This document shows, piece after piece, positions 5,561 through 6,655 of a stretch of DNA of 6,655 bases (position 1 is its first letter; each line of letters opens with the position of its first letter). Location of the stretch: NCBI GenBank assembly GCA_013695055.1, contig JACDBF010000267.1, positions 1-6,655 of the forward strand, given 5' to 3'. Origin of the DNA: Actinomycetota bacterium (GTDB taxonomy: Bacteria > Actinomycetota > CADDZG01 > WHSQ01). The position numbers and the translations under genes are program-made. Below the pieces are notes generated by a model that worked only from the letters and a program-made list of their open reading frames with translations, was not told the origin of the DNA and did no database searches.

Positions 5561-6514
5561 TCAGGGCCCGTCGCGGAACGAGGCCAGGGTGGTCTTCAGG
5601 CCCTCGCCGAGCGGCATCTCGGGCCTCCATCCGAGCTCGGCCTCTGCCTTGGAAGGATCCACCACGATCCTCTGCAGCTCGCCGGGTCGCGCGGCCGCGT
5701 AGACGGGCTCATGGTCGACGCCGGCGAGCTCGGCAAGGCGGGAGTAGAGCTCGTTCACCGACAGCTCCGTTCCGCTGGAGATGTTGATGAGCTGGCCCCC
5801 GCCCCCCGAACGGGCCGCGGCGAACGCCTCGACGACGTCGGAGACGTACACGAAATCGCGCGTCTGCGTGCCGTCTCCGTAGATCGTGCAGGGTTCGCCG
5901 GCCAGCATCTTGCGGCAAAAGATCGCAACGACCTGCCCCTCGAGCCCGACCTCGCTGGCGGGTTCCTGGCGGGGGCCGTAGACGTTCGAAAGGGCGAGGG
6001 CCGTGTAATCGAGGTTCTTTACAGCTCGGAAGTAGCGGAGGTACTCGAGCATCACCTTCTTCGAGACGCCGTAAGGCGACTCGGGACGCGACTCCTCCAG
6101 CCACACCTGATCCTCGGTGACCGGCAGGCGCGCCGGCTCGGGCTCGCCGTAGATGCAGCCTCCGGAGGACGTGAACACGACCTTCCTCGTGCCCGCGTCG
6201 GAGGCGGCTTGGAGAACGTTGAGGGTGCCCATGACGTTGATCATGGCGTCGTGCAAGGGATCGGCGACCGACTTGCGGACGTCGACCTGAGCGGCGAGAT
6301 GAAGGATGACCTCAGGCTCGAAGCGGGCGATCGTCTCGGCGAGAGCATCCGAGGTGATGTCGATGCTGTGGAAGGAAAACTTGCCCGTCTCCGGCGACTG
6401 CGCCGCCGACAGATTAGCGAGAGTCCCAGAAGAGAGATTGTCTATTCCGACCACGTCCTCGCCATCGCGAAGCAGCCGGTCGACCACATGGGAGCCGATG
6501 AACCCCGCGGCGCC
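5561..6514 (-). CDS. UDP-glucose 4-epimerase-like SDR, 5' end disrupted by an inverted repeat
   Basis: The 317 recognisable residues form a near-complete extended SDR, predicted to interconvert UDP-glucose and UDP-galactose (or the N-acetyl forms) in the cytosol. Motifs in order: GAAGFIGSHVVDRLL (NAD site), GIDNLSSG, LHLAAQVDVRKSV, TSSGGCIYGEP, PYGVSKK (catalytic YxxxK), LSNVYGPRQEP, VVAIFCRKML, IYGDGTQTRDFVYVSDV and LGWRPEMPLGEGL. The minus-strand frame continues to a possible start at 6613, but that stretch is inverted-repeat spacer and antisense and is unlike any SDR N-terminus. The expected first residues (MNVMVT) are instead on the plus strand at 6569-6586. Joining them would give a normal 323-aa protein. 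As assembled, the copy lacks its own start and ribosome site. The exact substrate is uncertain, and other nucleotide-sugar epimerases or dehydratases of this subfamily are possible. Confidence 0.85.
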   Translation of the reverse strand, partial: GAAGFIGSHVVDRLLRDGEDVVGIDNLSSGTLANLSAAQSPETGKFSFHSIDITSDALAETIARFEPEVILHLAAQVDVRKSVADPLHDAMINVMGTLNVLQAASDAGTRKVVFTSSGGCIYGEPEPARLPVTEDQVWLEESRPESPYGVSKKVMLEYLRYFRAVKNLDYTALALSNVYGPRQEPASEVGLEGQVVAIFCRKMLAGEPCTIYGDGTQTRDFVYVSDVVEAFAAARSGGGGQLINISSGTELSVNELYSRLAELAGVDHEPVYAAARPGELQRIVVDPSKAEAELGWRPEMPLGEGLKTTLASFRDGP

Positions 6515-6515
6515 C
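6446..6515 (-). repeat. Left arm of a 70-bp inverted repeat
   Basis: This segment is the reverse complement of 6586-6655 with a single mismatch (6480 versus 6621). It encodes the NAD-binding start of the minus-strand epimerase. The match ends abruptly at GGGCGCC, and the sequence beyond it (6516 on) is unrelated between the two copies. Confidence 0.95.
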
Positions 6516-6585
6516 CCTGGCCACGGTTGGAAAGCCGGGCCCTTATCTCGATCTCCCAGGAGGACAGCTTGAACGTGATGGTGAC
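6516..6585. other. 70-bp spacer of the inverted repeat, holding the plus-strand leader
   Basis: Between the two arms. Its right half carries AGGAGG (6558-6563) and the TTG start at 6569 of the plus-oriented copy. So most of it reads as the normal 5' leader of the epimerase gene in plus orientation, joined to the antisense copy at 6515/6516. Confidence 0.7.
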
Positions 6586-6655
6586 GGGCGCCGCGGGGTT
6601 CATCGGCTCCCATGTGGTCGTCCGGCTGCTTCGCGATGGCGAGGACGTGGTCGGA
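6569..6655 (+). CDS. 5' end of an epimerase gene, inverted second copy (partial)
   Basis: TTG at 6569-6571 starts 29 codons reading MNVMVTGAAGFIGSH then VVVRLLRDGEDVVG to the window edge, an ideal SDR N-terminus. AGGAGG at 6558-6563 is 5 nt upstream, an excellent ribosome site. From 6586 on it repeats the start of the minus-strand epimerase with one change: Val (GTC) at 6620-6622 where the other copy has Asp (GAC). It is the only gene on the plus strand. It is either a true head-to-head second copy or the product of a fold-back chimera, in which case it is the authentic 5' end of the 5561-6514 gene. Confidence 0.7.
   Translation, partial: MNVMVTGAAGFIGSHVVVRLLRDGEDVVG
6586..6655 (+). repeat. 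Right arm of a 70-bp inverted repeat, reaching the window edge
   Basis: Matches the reverse complement of 6446-6515 at 69 of 70 positions. It is cut by the end of the window, so its true length is unknown. Confidence 0.95.

Noticed and set aside
6515..6613. N-terminal extension of the minus-strand epimerase to a start at 6613
   Set aside because: It reads through the inverted-repeat spacer and the antisense of the second copy. It lacks the normal beta-strand and TG of the NAD motif and appears only because of the junction.

Overview
The window is a polysaccharide-biosynthesis locus from a GC-rich bacterium. The GC-rich codon use, the TTG and GTG starts and the style of the UXS-like protein would suit an actinobacterium or a Chloroflexi-like lineage, but nothing seen fixes the phylum. 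No rRNA, tRNA, CRISPR array, transposase or phage gene was seen.

Layout: every substantial gene lies on the minus strand, so transcription runs from high to low coordinates. In that order: a UDP-glucose 4-epimerase-like SDR (6514-5561) whose 5' end is broken by an inverted repeat at the right edge; a gap of about 400-500 bp with little convincing coding but several repeats; a membrane polyprenyl-phosphate hexose-1-phosphate transferase (5059-3578, probably starting further upstream); a WecG/TagA/CpsF (GT26) glycosyltransferase joined to it by a TGATG overlap (3578-2772); a GDP-mannose 3,5-epimerase (2705-1737); a UDP-glucose 6-dehydrogenase (1670-354); and the N-terminal third of a UDP-glucuronate decarboxylase-like SDR running off the left edge (341-1).

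How they fit together: the hexose-1-phosphate transferase would load the first sugar on undecaprenyl phosphate, and the GT26 enzyme would add the second. The remaining enzymes make sugar nucleotides: UDP-galactose (epimerase), UDP-glucuronate (Ugd), UDP-xylose or the 4-keto intermediate (UXS), and GDP-L-galactose/GDP-L-gulose (GME). The predicted product is an exopolysaccharide or capsule containing uronic acid/pentose and possibly L-galactose. No flippase, polymerase or further glycosyltransferase is inside the window.

The most unusual features are a 70-bp, one-mismatch inverted repeat at the right end, which duplicates the epimerase 5' end head to head and looks like a fold-back junction (artefact or real inverted duplication); a hexose-phosphate transferase frame that stays coding-like upstream of its only conventional start; and a plant-like GME with the full catalytic set. 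I see no wholly new system: the gene families are known, and the interest lies in their combination and in the junction.
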